A DNA stretch of 64,000 nt, taken from contig NZ_KI519609.1 of assembly GCF_000483485.1 (NCBI RefSeq), positions 2,377,998 to 2,441,997 on the forward strand, written 5' to 3'. The notes beneath the pieces are model-generated. The model did not search any database, was not told where the DNA came from, and saw only the letters and a program-made list of their open reading frames with translations. Source of the stretch: Thiomicrorhabdus chilensis DSM 12352. Its GTDB lineage: Bacteria; Pseudomonadota; Gammaproteobacteria; Thiomicrospirales; Thiomicrospiraceae. Both the position numbers and the translations under genes were made by a program. Shown piece after piece: positions 52,559 to 61,400 of the stretch (positions are counted from its first letter, which is position 1; each line of letters begins with the position of its first letter).

Positions 52559-53155
52559 TTGTTCGATCTCGTCAGGCTGTTTAGGCAATCTTACAAACAG
52601 GTAACGGTCCTGTTTATGACAGGTATGCTGCTAAGCTTTACGCTGGCTAGCTACGCTCAAAGGGCCGATGCTGGAAAAGCCGCTTCGTTTCAGGAGTTGC
52701 AAAATCTCCAACAACTGGCAGAAGAGGCCAAACAGACAGGCCTGCCGATTATGCTGATGTTCGGTGCCGAATGGTGCGAATTCTGTGAGCAACTGGTCGA
52801 AGAGGTGTTTAACCCGATGTCAATGCGCGGCAACTACGACGGCAAGGTGGTGCTGATGCGCCACGTAGGGGTGGATGAACAGCAGACCATTCCCGGCTTA
52901 CGGGGTGAACCTATCAAAAAATCGGAATGGGCTTATGCATTGAATGCAGACCTGACCCCGACGGTGATTTTTTTGGATGGTGACGGCCGCGAAGTGGCGC
53001 CGCGCATCGTAGGCATATCCAACATTCACATGTACGCCGGGGTGATTCATCGGAATTTGAATATCGCCTACCGAAATATGGGGCTGACATTGCGCATTCC
53101 TGCTACGCCTGAGCTGTATGAAATACAGCTCCAGAAAAAGTCGCTTAACCCTTAA
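52559..53155 (+). CDS. Secreted thioredoxin-like protein
   Basis: 199 residues from TTG 52559, chosen for the GGAG sequence at 52545-52548; the frame is open back to 52517. A hydrophobic N-terminal stretch (VTVLFMTGMLLSFTLASYAQ) acts as a signal or anchor. The rest is thioredoxin-like, with GLPIMLMFGAEWCEFCEQL (WCEFC active site), a conserved PTVIFLDGDGREV cis-proline segment and a helical end. Outside the cell it could reduce disulfides or deliver electrons, for example during cytochrome c or sulfur enzyme maturation, but no partner is adjacent. CAGGCCTG (52737) encodes part of TGLPIML. Confidence 0.85.
   Translation: MFDLVRLFRQSYKQVTVLFMTGMLLSFTLASYAQRADAGKAASFQELQNLQQLAEEAKQTGLPIMLMFGAEWCEFCEQLVEEVFNPMSMRGNYDGKVVLMRHVGVDEQQTIPGLRGEPIKKSEWAYALNADLTPTVIFLDGDGREVAPRIVGISNIHMYAGVIHRNLNIAYRNMGLTLRIPATPELYEIQLQKKSLNP
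52737..52752 (+). repeat. CAGGCCTG dispersed repeat inside the thioredoxin-like gene
   Basis: Core 52737-52744 with tail CCGATTAT; encodes TGLPIM. Confidence 0.55.
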
Positions 53156-53180
53156 AATTTTGTAATTCTTTGAGAGAGTC

Positions 53181-54581
53181 ATGACAACACAGAGCAATCA
53201 ACACAATCAAGAAAAACTATCCAGCGCACGTTTCAGCGAATCGACCGATGCGTTTGTTGAGGAATTTACCGCATCGATCCAGTTTGATAACCGCATGTAC
53301 AAGCAGGATATCCAAGGCTCCAAAGCGCACGCCAAGATGCTCACCAAAGTCGGCATTCTCAATGAGCAGGAACTCGAAGACATCCTCAACGGCTTGACCC
53401 AGATTCAAGCAGACATCGAAGCCGGCAAGGTGGAATGGTCCATCAAGCAGGAAGATATTCACATGAATATCGAATCGCGCCTGACCAACCTGATTGGCAT
53501 CACCGGCAAAAAACTGCATACCGGGCGTTCGCGCAACGACCAGGTGGCGACCGACATCCGCCTGTATCTTCGTGACGAAATCGATGCCATCCTGCCGGAA
53601 ATGAAACGACTGCTGACAGGCCTGGTTGAATTGGCGGAACGTGAAGCCGATACCATCATGCCCGGTTTCACCCATCTGCAAACCGCCCAGCCGGTGACCT
53701 TTGGCCATCACATGCTGGCCTGGTTCGAAATGATCAAACGCGACATCGAACGTCTTGAGGACTGCCGCAAACGTGTCAATACGCTTCCTTTAGGCTCCGC
53801 GGCTTTGGCCGGCACCACCTACCCGATTGATCGCGCCTACACGGCTGAACTGCTTGGCTTTGAGCGCATCAGTGAAAACTCATTGGACGGCGTATCCGAC
53901 CGCGATTTCGCCATCGAGTTCACCGCCTTTGCCGCCACTCTGATGATGCATCTATCGCGTTTTTCCGAAGAACTGGTTTTATGGTCTTCGGCGCAGTTCC
54001 AGTTCATCGACCTGCCGGATCGTTTCTGTACCGGCTCATCGATTATGCCACAAAAGAAAAACCCGGATGTGCCGGAACTGGTGCGCGGCAAAAGCGGACG
54101 TGTTTACGGTCACCTGATGAGCCTTTTGACGCTGATGAAGTCGCAGCCTTTGGCCTACAATAAAGACAACCAGGAAGACAAGGAGCCGTTGTTTGATACG
54201 GTGGATACGGTACGCGGAAGCTTGCGTGCCTTTGCCGATATGGTTCCGGCCATCATCGTCAAACGTGAAATGACTTATGAGGCCGCCAAACGCGGTTTCT
54301 CGACCGCCACCGACCTGGCCGATTATCTGGTAGGCAAAGGCTTGGCGTTCCGCGATTCCCATGAAGTGGTCGGTCTGGCCGTGGCGCACGGCATTCAAAG
54401 CGGGCAGGACTTGTCGGAAATGTCACTGGAAACTCTGCAGGGCTTCTGCGACAAAATCGAAAACGATGTGTTTGACGTACTGACTCTGGAAGGGTCGGTT
54501 GCTGCACGCGACCACCTTGGCGGCACCGCACCCAATCAAGTGCGCGCGGCAGCAGCACGCGCCAAAACCTGGTTGAAATGA
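53181..54581 (+). CDS. argH: Argininosuccinate lyase ArgH
   Basis: 466 residues, the family's usual length. Cleaves argininosuccinate to arginine and fumarate. Signatures: [34 protein letters not shown], and the fumarase-superfamily signature [15 protein letters not shown] with the catalytic serine loop. C-terminal [12 protein letters not shown] is intact. It starts 26 bases after the thioredoxin-like gene. One CAGGCCTG copy (53617) lies inside and an inverted pair follows the stop. Confidence 0.97.
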   Translation: MTTQSNQHNQEKLSSARFSESTDAFVEEFTASIQFDNRMYKQDIQGSKAHAKMLTKVGILNEQELEDILNGLTQIQADIEAGKVEWSIKQEDIHMNIESRLTNLIGITGKKLHTGRSRNDQVATDIRLYLRDEIDAILPEMKRLLTGLVELAEREADTIMPGFTHLQTAQPVTFGHHMLAWFEMIKRDIERLEDCRKRVNTLPLGSAALAGTTYPIDRAYTAELLGFERISENSLDGVSDRDFAIEFTAFAATLMMHLSRFSEELVLWSSAQFQFIDLPDRFCTGSSIMPQKKNPDVPELVRGKSGRVYGHLMSLLTLMKSQPLAYNKDNQEDKEPLFDTVDTVRGSLRAFADMVPAIIVKREMTYEAAKRGFSTATDLADYLVGKGLAFRDSHEVVGLAVAHGIQSGQDLSEMSLETLQGFCDKIENDVFDVLTLEGSVAARDHLGGTAPNQVRAAAARAKTWLK

Positions 54582-54599
54582 CCGGGAAATCCGATCATC

Positions 54600-54634
54600 T
54601 GACCAGGCCTGTTCACTTTGGGCAGGCCTGGTCA
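54600..54634 (+). repeat. Inverted pair of CAGGCCTG repeats after argH
   Basis: 54600-54611 pairs perfectly with 54623-54634 around TTCACTTTGGG. Each arm contains CAGGCCTG (54604 and 54623); the first continues with TTCACTTT. It lies 19 bases after the argH stop but is followed by A, not U, so as a terminator it is incomplete. Confidence 0.65.
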
Positions 54635-54699
54635 AAAAAGCCAAATCGACAATAATATTCCCTGGGCATTTGCCTTTTATTAAGACTTAAGTGTGAGAC

Positions 54700-56094
54700 T
54701 TAAGCGCTTTGGCTATTGGGCTCATCAATCAAATCCGAATAAGGGACCACCTTGTTTCGCCCGCTTTCCTTGGCTTGATACAACGCCTGATCCGCATGGT
54801 GTAACATCTCCATCTCATCCCCAACCTGGTTCTGAGGGAAGGACACATAACCCAAACTGACGGTGAACTGAATTTCCTGATCGTTGATTTTAAGACGCGA
54901 ATCTTCCACCAAACGGCGGATACGTTCTGCGGTATTCCAACAGTTCTGTTCGGAAGCACCCGGTAGAATCACCAAAAACTCCTCGCCGCCATAACGCGCC
55001 AAGACATCGCCTTCTCTCAGGGTTCCCAAAATGGTCTTGGTGACCAGAACGATGGCCTTATCGCCCAGCAAATGTCCGTAAGTGTCGTTGATCTTTTTGA
55101 AGTGGTCGATATCAATCATTAACACGCCCAATGGTGAATCATTGCGCTGGGTACGCTTGAACTCTTCCTTAAGGCGCTTAAGACCAAATCGGCGGTTGTA
55201 GATATTGGTCAAACCGTCCAAGGCCGCCAGACGCTGCAGGCTTTCGTGGGCGATGGCGTTATTCAGCGCCAATCCCATGCCCTGACGGAACATGTTGATC
55301 ATACTCAGCGAAGGTTCGTCGATGTGTACCGGCGAGGCCAGCACAAACACACCCAGATTGCGCTGCTTGAACAGAATCGGCACAATCACCACCTCTTGTG
55401 GACGGAAACGGGTTAGAAGCCCATCCACCTGAATGTTTTCCGGCAAGGTGATGCGCTCAATGCGCGAATCGTCCATCGCCTGATGAATATAAGCGTGTTG
55501 CGCCAATTGCTCGGAATCGACAATGCCTTGCGCATACACCATCTTCATCTCGCCTTCGTATTCGACGTACAAACCGCCGGCGCTGCACATGGTGTGCTCA
55601 ATCAGCAGATGCAAGGCATCCTTGGCCAAGCCGTCCAATTCCAGATTCGAGGAGAGTGCTTTGGAAAAATTGGTGTACACATATTCGACTTCATGCGCGC
55701 TTTGCAGCGCCTGCACCATCTCGTTGAAGGCCCGGGCGCTGTCACCAAACTCGTCATCCGACACGGCTTCGATGAAACAGGAATCGCCCATGCAATGCGC
55801 ATCCGACTCTTGATAGGTTTTGTCGTTGACCGTTTCCTTGATGAGTTTCATACGGTCCGCCAACTCTTTCAAATGCGGGCGTACCACAAAATGCACCAGG
55901 CCAAAATTCATGATGCCCATGAAGAAGCCAGCCATCAAAGAGGCGGTATAAAACAGTGGCGTCATCACATTGCTTTCCGGTACTCCGAGCAAAATCATAA
56001 ACGGTGGGAAAATGAAACCAACCACCAACCCCAAAGTGACCATCCACAAAAACTGATCGGTAAAAATCTTACTGGTGATTCTGGGCATGTGCAT
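54700..56094 (-). CDS. Membrane diguanylate cyclase with GAF-like sensor
   Basis: 464 residues. Two membrane helices (about 14-36 and 45-66) and a short HAMP-like linker precede a GAF-like domain (about 140-280). The C-terminal GGDEF domain has LTNIYNRRFGLKRL, and GGEEF at 369-373, fully competent. The RxxD inhibitory site (REGD) sits five residues before it, so c-di-GMP feedback is expected. It is the clearest cyclase in the window. It shares a strand and close spacing (70 bases) with apt upstream, but a functional link is not implied. Confidence 0.94.
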   Translation of the reverse strand: MHMPRITSKIFTDQFLWMVTLGLVVGFIFPPFMILLGVPESNVMTPLFYTASLMAGFFMGIMNFGLVHFVVRPHLKELADRMKLIKETVNDKTYQESDAHCMGDSCFIEAVSDDEFGDSARAFNEMVQALQSAHEVEYVYTNFSKALSSNLELDGLAKDALHLLIEHTMCSAGGLYVEYEGEMKMVYAQGIVDSEQLAQHAYIHQAMDDSRIERITLPENIQVDGLLTRFRPQEVVIVPILFKQRNLGVFVLASPVHIDEPSLSMINMFRQGMGLALNNAIAHESLQRLAALDGLTNIYNRRFGLKRLKEEFKRTQRNDSPLGVLMIDIDHFKKINDTYGHLLGDKAIVLVTKTILGTLREGDVLARYGGEEFLVILPGASEQNCWNTAERIRRLVEDSRLKINDQEIQFTVSLGYVSFPQNQVGDEMEMLHHADQALYQAKESGRNKVVPYSDLIDEPNSQSA

Positions 56095-56164
56095 AGGTTA
56101 TTTTGTCCTGTCGTTTATAGTAAGAGCGCTTTGCAAGAGTGAAAGGCAAAGGCTCAATAAGTCG

Positions 56165-56683
56165 TTAGTCCGGCAACTGAATCACGGAACGCACGGTCTT
56201 GCCTTGATAACGGAAACTGTTCAAAGCCGCCAGATCAATCAGGCAAGCCATTCCGACCACCTGATAGCCGACTTTTTCACACAGTTCGGCGGCCGCACCC
56301 ATGGAACCGCCCGTGGCGATCAGGTCATCCAGCAATACGATTCGGCTGCCGTCACCCTGTTGCATTTCCAAGGTATCGGAGCCGTATTCCAGCCCGTAAT
56401 CCACCGAAGCGCACACATTTGGCAATTTGCCCGGCTTTCGCACTTTAATGAAACCTTTATTGTGCTTGTAGGCCAAGGCGGAAGCGAAAATGAATCCTCG
56501 TGATTCAATGCCCGCCAAACAGTCAATTTCCGCCCATTCCTGCTCACTGAACAATTGACTCATGGCATCAATGGTTTCCACAAAATGGGTTTTCAACAAT
56601 GGCGAAATATCGCTGAAGACAATGCCCGGCTTCGGGAAATCGGGAACGGCATCTAAATATTGGGCAAGCGGATGTAAAGACAT
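56165..56683 (-). CDS. apt: Adenine phosphoribosyltransferase
   Basis: 172 residues. Salvages adenine to AMP using PRPP. Motifs: FPKPGIVFSDISPLL near the N-terminus, GIESRGFIFASALAYKHNKGFIKVRKPGKLP, and the PRPP loop IVLLDDLIATGGSMGAAAEL (the acidic pair and glycine run). Length matches the type I enzyme. It ends before the diguanylate cyclase gene on the same strand. Confidence 0.96.
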   Translation of the reverse strand: MSLHPLAQYLDAVPDFPKPGIVFSDISPLLKTHFVETIDAMSQLFSEQEWAEIDCLAGIESRGFIFASALAYKHNKGFIKVRKPGKLPNVCASVDYGLEYGSDTLEMQQGDGSRIVLLDDLIATGGSMGAAAELCEKVGYQVVGMACLIDLAALNSFRYQGKTVRSVIQLPD

Positions 56684-56910
56684 GTCAGTTTCCTAATAAC
56701 AAAAAAACAATCTTATCCAAATTGCCTCTATTAAAAAACATTATTCTCATATTCAGCGAAAATGATAATGAAATTTACTAATTAAGTTATAAGAAAAAAC
56801 TCACCCGAACGGGTTAGGAATTTTAAAAGCAGGAAATTAGAACTCCGCTGGCTCATGAAAACTACCTTCAAAACCGAATGGACGCCTTATCATACGGAAC
56901 AAGAAGCCGG

Positions 56911-58266
56911 TTACAATTTCAGTTCAACCAGTCTCGAAGAGGCTGCTTGATGGCCAGACTGAGCGGCCATTCGCAACCACGAAACCGCTCGCTCTTCATG
57001 CGCCTGCGTGCCCTGACCGTGCATTAACATGTCACCGATCTTATGCTGCGCATGCAAATTGCCCCTTAAAGCGGCAAACTCGTAAAGCCGGAACGCTTTT
57101 TGAAGGTTTTTCTGCAACCCCTCACCGCACTCAAACATTTCAGCCAGACAATAAGCGGCTTCGGGATGGCCCTTTTGATAGGCCTGCTGAAACAGATGCG
57201 CCGCCATGGGCAACGAGATCTCAATGCGAATGCCTTTTTGATACATCTTTGCAAGGGCCACTTCCGCGAGCGAATAAGACCTGAAAGCACAACTTTCATA
57301 GAGGTTAAAAGCGCTGTCCAGGTCACCCTGTTCTTCTAACTGTTGAGCTTGTTGGTAAATCGCATAAAGATAATGTGCATCGGCCAGCGCCAACATCGTG
57401 TCTTGAGGGTAGCTTTTGTAAGATTCAAACGTCTTCTTGCGCACCCATTCGGGCACCGTCCGTGTTTTGATCCAGGCCTTGAGTTCAGTCAGGCTCGGAC
57501 GGTTTTGCGGATTTTTATCCGTCATCCAAACAATCAAATAACGCCAGAAAACCGGAAGCCGGTTGATTTTATGGATGGAGTGGCGAGCTTGCGCCCACAT
57601 CTGATCCATTGGATTTTTAACTTTTTTTAGACGATAAATATGCTTGCCGGTCAGCGCAAAATATAACGTGCATCCCAGCTGGTAGATGTCACCTTTCTCA
57701 TCATGCTGGCCATTGAGTCGCTCCGGCGGCGTATAACGATTGTCTTTCGGCAAGATTTCGCTTTCATAAGCGCTTAACGCCGGCATCGCCTGACGCCAAT
57801 CCATCAAATAAAAACGCTTTTTACCCGCAAAAATCGTGTCCGGAGAGATGGCACTGTGCACAAAACCGACTCGGTGTACTTTATCCAGAACCGATACCAT
57901 GTTCGCCAACAGTTTTTCGACCCGCTCAACCGCAAGCGGCTCTTTTTTGTGAACATAGGTCTGCAAGGTTTGTTTGCCCGGATCATTAAAAAACAGCAAA
58001 TACTGCTTGCCGACTTTACGGATTTCATTGAAGTGAGTAAAACTCTTGAACTGGTTAAAGTAATGCAACAAGTCCTTTTGGCGCTTGATCGTATAATGAT
58101 TCTGCAAATTATCCAATACCTGAACCAACTGTTTTTTGTCGCCTTTATCTCCACACTGAGTGACTCGATAAAAACAGACAGGCCTGTCGGTTTCCAGTGA
58201 TTTGACTTTAGTCAAATCAGACTGCTGTTCCAACACTTCACCCAGATTATCAAGGTTTTTTGCCAT
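56911..58266 (-). CDS. Pseudokinase with C-terminal Sel1-like repeats
   Basis: 451 residues. The first about 270 residues have the bacterial serine/threonine kinase layout (YHxx...VHSAISPDTIF, FYLMDWRQAM, YTPPERLNGQHDEKGDIYQLGCTLYFALTG, MTDKNPQNRPSL). The catalytic loop reads HSA instead of HRD and the metal loop reads DWR instead of DFG, so catalysis is unlikely. Then come about four Sel1-like TPR repeats (YYESCAFRSYSLAEVALAKMYQKG..., HPEAAYCLAEMFECG, ...HAQHKIGDMLMHGQG, GHQAASSRL) that normally bind proteins. It could scaffold a signalling complex, partner unknown. It is monocistronic. A CAGGCCTG copy (58179) encodes ETDRPVC. Confidence 0.85.
   Translation of the reverse strand: MAKNLDNLGEVLEQQSDLTKVKSLETDRPVCFYRVTQCGDKGDKKQLVQVLDNLQNHYTIKRQKDLLHYFNQFKSFTHFNEIRKVGKQYLLFFNDPGKQTLQTYVHKKEPLAVERVEKLLANMVSVLDKVHRVGFVHSAISPDTIFAGKKRFYLMDWRQAMPALSAYESEILPKDNRYTPPERLNGQHDEKGDIYQLGCTLYFALTGKHIYRLKKVKNPMDQMWAQARHSIHKINRLPVFWRYLIVWMTDKNPQNRPSLTELKAWIKTRTVPEWVRKKTFESYKSYPQDTMLALADAHYLYAIYQQAQQLEEQGDLDSAFNLYESCAFRSYSLAEVALAKMYQKGIRIEISLPMAAHLFQQAYQKGHPEAAYCLAEMFECGEGLQKNLQKAFRLYEFAALRGNLHAQHKIGDMLMHGQGTQAHEERAVSWLRMAAQSGHQAASSRLVELKL
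58179..58194 (+). repeat. CAGGCCTG dispersed repeat inside the pseudokinase gene
   Basis: Core 58179-58186 with tail TCGGTTTC. Confidence 0.5.
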
Positions 58267-58311
58267 TCACCGCTCCATTAATCATCGAACTTGCCAAACT
58301 GCCAAACCGGA

Positions 58312-58327
58312 CAGGCCTGCTTATTTT
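58312..58327 (+). repeat. CAGGCCTG dispersed repeat, intergenic
   Basis: Core 58312-58319 with tail CTTATTTT, lying between the pseudokinase gene start and the adhesin end. No exact copy is seen in the 5.6 kb adhesin sequence that follows. Confidence 0.6.
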
Positions 58328-58378
58328 TGATTTAAACTTTGAATTAAACCACAATCGGCTTTCATTCAACCATAAAAA

Positions 58379-58400
58379 AAGGCACCGTAAAAGGTGCCTT
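58379..58400 (-). terminator. Intrinsic terminator of the adhesin gene
   Basis: AAGGCACC (58379-58386) pairs with GGTGCCTT (58393-58400) with a 6-base loop; on the minus strand a seven-U tract follows. It lies 17 bases after the adhesin stop codon. Confidence 0.88.
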
Positions 58401-58417
58401 AAAATCAAAACGCTCGA

Positions 58418-61400
58418 TTAATCGTTTTGATAATCGATGTTGTTGTCATCAATTTGAATGTTGAGTGTATCGTCATTATCCATAACGGTATCGATGACCA
58501 CTTCGGTTTGAGTGCCAGCGCTCTCATCACCATTCGAATCAATCGTCACTTTTGTACTGTCATCATTCCCATCATTGTCGGTATCGATAGATTCAAACTG
58601 AAGATACTTTGAAAGGTCATTATCATCAATATTTGAACCATCCATCTCAATCACTTCACTGAGATCCAAGGTGTCTTGCTCTAGACCAAAGTTCTCAATC
58701 ACGGTATCTGCAGTGATGGCAAATTGCTCAGCTTCATTATCATCGCCGTATAGGAAATGATCACCCTCTTCATTCACTTCCGTGACAGCCGTATCGCCAT
58801 TACTGGCTTCGGTTGATGTCACTGCAGCATGAATCTCGGCTAACTGATCTTCATTCAAAGCGCCAGCGGTCGAGACCAGCTTGACATCGTCCGCTTCAAG
58901 GCTGACGCGGAAGGTTCCATCACCATTAGCAGTTACACCCGTTCCGGTAACAGAAACCGCACCCGATTCCGGCAATCCGCTAATGGTCACATCCGACAGT
59001 GATTCGCTGCCATCGGTATCGACCAGATTTGCGGACAAGTCCAATGAGTAGGTCAGGCTTTCAACGCCTGTACTTTGCTCTATTGTTTGTCCCAAACAAA
59101 CTTGGCTCAGATCAACAGTTAAACCATCAAGCTCAATACTTTTTGGATCAACAAAATAACCATTATCACTCGCACCGCTTCCAGGTGAGTGAGCTTCGAA
59201 CGCGACGTACATAAACGACGTGCTACTGGTAATATTGACAGTGCCATCTTTGTTCAACGTAAAGTCTGTGGGCGCTTCAATTTGGTCGCCATTTTCATCA
59301 AAAATTGACCAGCTACCATCAATGCTGGAAGATCCTTGAACCGTGTTTAAATCAAACGAAGCATTGCTAGTAGTTTCACCTAAGTTAATAACCAGCGTTT
59401 CATTATCGTCAATACCTTGCTCGCTTTCATTCGAGTTCCACTGAACACCAATGCCATATTGAGTATCAATGGCGGTCTCATTAACTGAATTGAACTTCAG
59501 CGATGCATTGCCATTGGACAAATTTCCACTATAAAAGTTATTGCCATTATAGGCATCAGCCGTGTAGCCGCTGTAAACTTCTTCTGTGGTGGTATTGATC
59601 TCTGGATCACCAACGGAAAGCGTCACATCAGGCGCATCCGCCACCGCGACCACCTTAACCGGCACTTCCAAAACATTGGAAACCGCACCATGCTCATCCT
59701 TGACCGATATATTCAGTTTCGGCTGAATATCACCCTGCAGACTGTAATCCGAATCGGTATTCGGCGTAAACGTCCAAGTGCCATCCTGGTTATTTGTCAG
59801 GCTGCCGGTTGACGCATCGGCCAATTCAACGCTGTTCACCGAAACCGTGTCACTATCCGCATCGGAAGCGTGTGCCAGAATCTGGGCTTCGGTCAATGTA
59901 ATGGAGACGTCTTCCAGAGTTTGCAATTCACAAATAGTGGCCGCATATTCCGCTTCAATATACTGAACACTGAAGTTTGAATTGATGTTGTTTTCGACCA
60001 CAGTGGTGAACTCAACCGTATCGAATTCAACACCGGAAACCGTGAATTCGTTGGTGGTGGCTAAGCCATCTCCATCGTTTCCTGCTCCGCTTTCCGAATC
60101 ACGCTGAACATCACCTTCTGCCACTTTCACGCCGTCTTTATAGGCTTCCCAATGGGCTTTAGCATTGGCGTTATGAGATTCACTAAAGTTCCCCCCTAAC
60201 GAAGCCAGACCAAACGTCATAGACGCGACCGAATCTGCAAATTCGAATACCAACTTCTCATCCACATTCGATTCAATTTGGTTGTCATCATTCGAACCAA
60301 TTACGCCAATACCGGTGCCGTCGTGTGAGGCATTGTTATTGTTTCCAAACGCGACTCCTTTAACGGTGTCGCCTGCATAACCGGTTACGGTCACCTTACC
60401 GTCGTTAGAAGTTAAGACATTATTGGCGTCTAACGTCCCCCACTGAGCCAGAGTTCCATCATTGGCGTCAGACTTGGTTCCCATCAATACTGTTTCACCA
60501 GAACCTTGTGCAATGTCACACTCTAAAACAGGCGGTGTATTATCATCTGTTCCGTTTACCGTAATGGTTAAGGTCGCCTGATCGGTTTCACCGTGCTCAT
60601 CTTCAATCGTATATACAAACGCATCGGTTGGGTGATCAGATGAAGTCAGATCGTTCACCGTATCGTTATCATGCAAGGTGTAGGTGTACTGACCGTCTGC
60701 AGCCAGGGTAAGCGTACCGTAAGTGCCGGTAAAGCTGCCCACCGTTGTGACTGCAAACTGGTCGCCTTGGGCATCCACGTCATTGTCTTTTACGTTGCCA
60801 GAGACCGAATTATCAGTATCTTCAGTGACTTCAGCGGCATCGTCAAATGCATCCAATGTGTTAGTAAACTCCGGAACAGGCGTATCGGTAGCAACATCAA
60901 TCTGCACCTTAACCGTTTCACTGCTCAGGTCACTTTCACCAATGACTTTATACTCAAACTCAACACCACTGACTTCGTGGTAAGAAATGCCACCGATAAA
61001 GTAATCGCTGGAATCGGAAGTCTGACTACCTTGATTAACATAGGATTCACTACTGAAGATCAACTGGTCAAAAACCAAATTTTCTAGCGTGAAAGTCCCT
61101 GCATTAGAACCGGCACTGTTACTACCAAGTTTCTCAGGAGTCAGGGTAATATCTGCAACATCCTCAACATTGGAGAAACTGAAACTTCCTACTTCTTTAC
61201 CGTCTAAATAGGCGTTGACATGACCAACTTCACCTTCACCTTTAATTAAATGGGTGATTGCAATTTCTGCATTGGTAACCGGATTCTTAAAGTCCATAAT
61301 AAGAGATTCAGACAGCCCAGTTCTCGCATCATAACCTAACTGGCTTGACGGCCCGCCAGTTGCCTGGTTAACCCCAATACCATCTGCAGATACATAAGTG

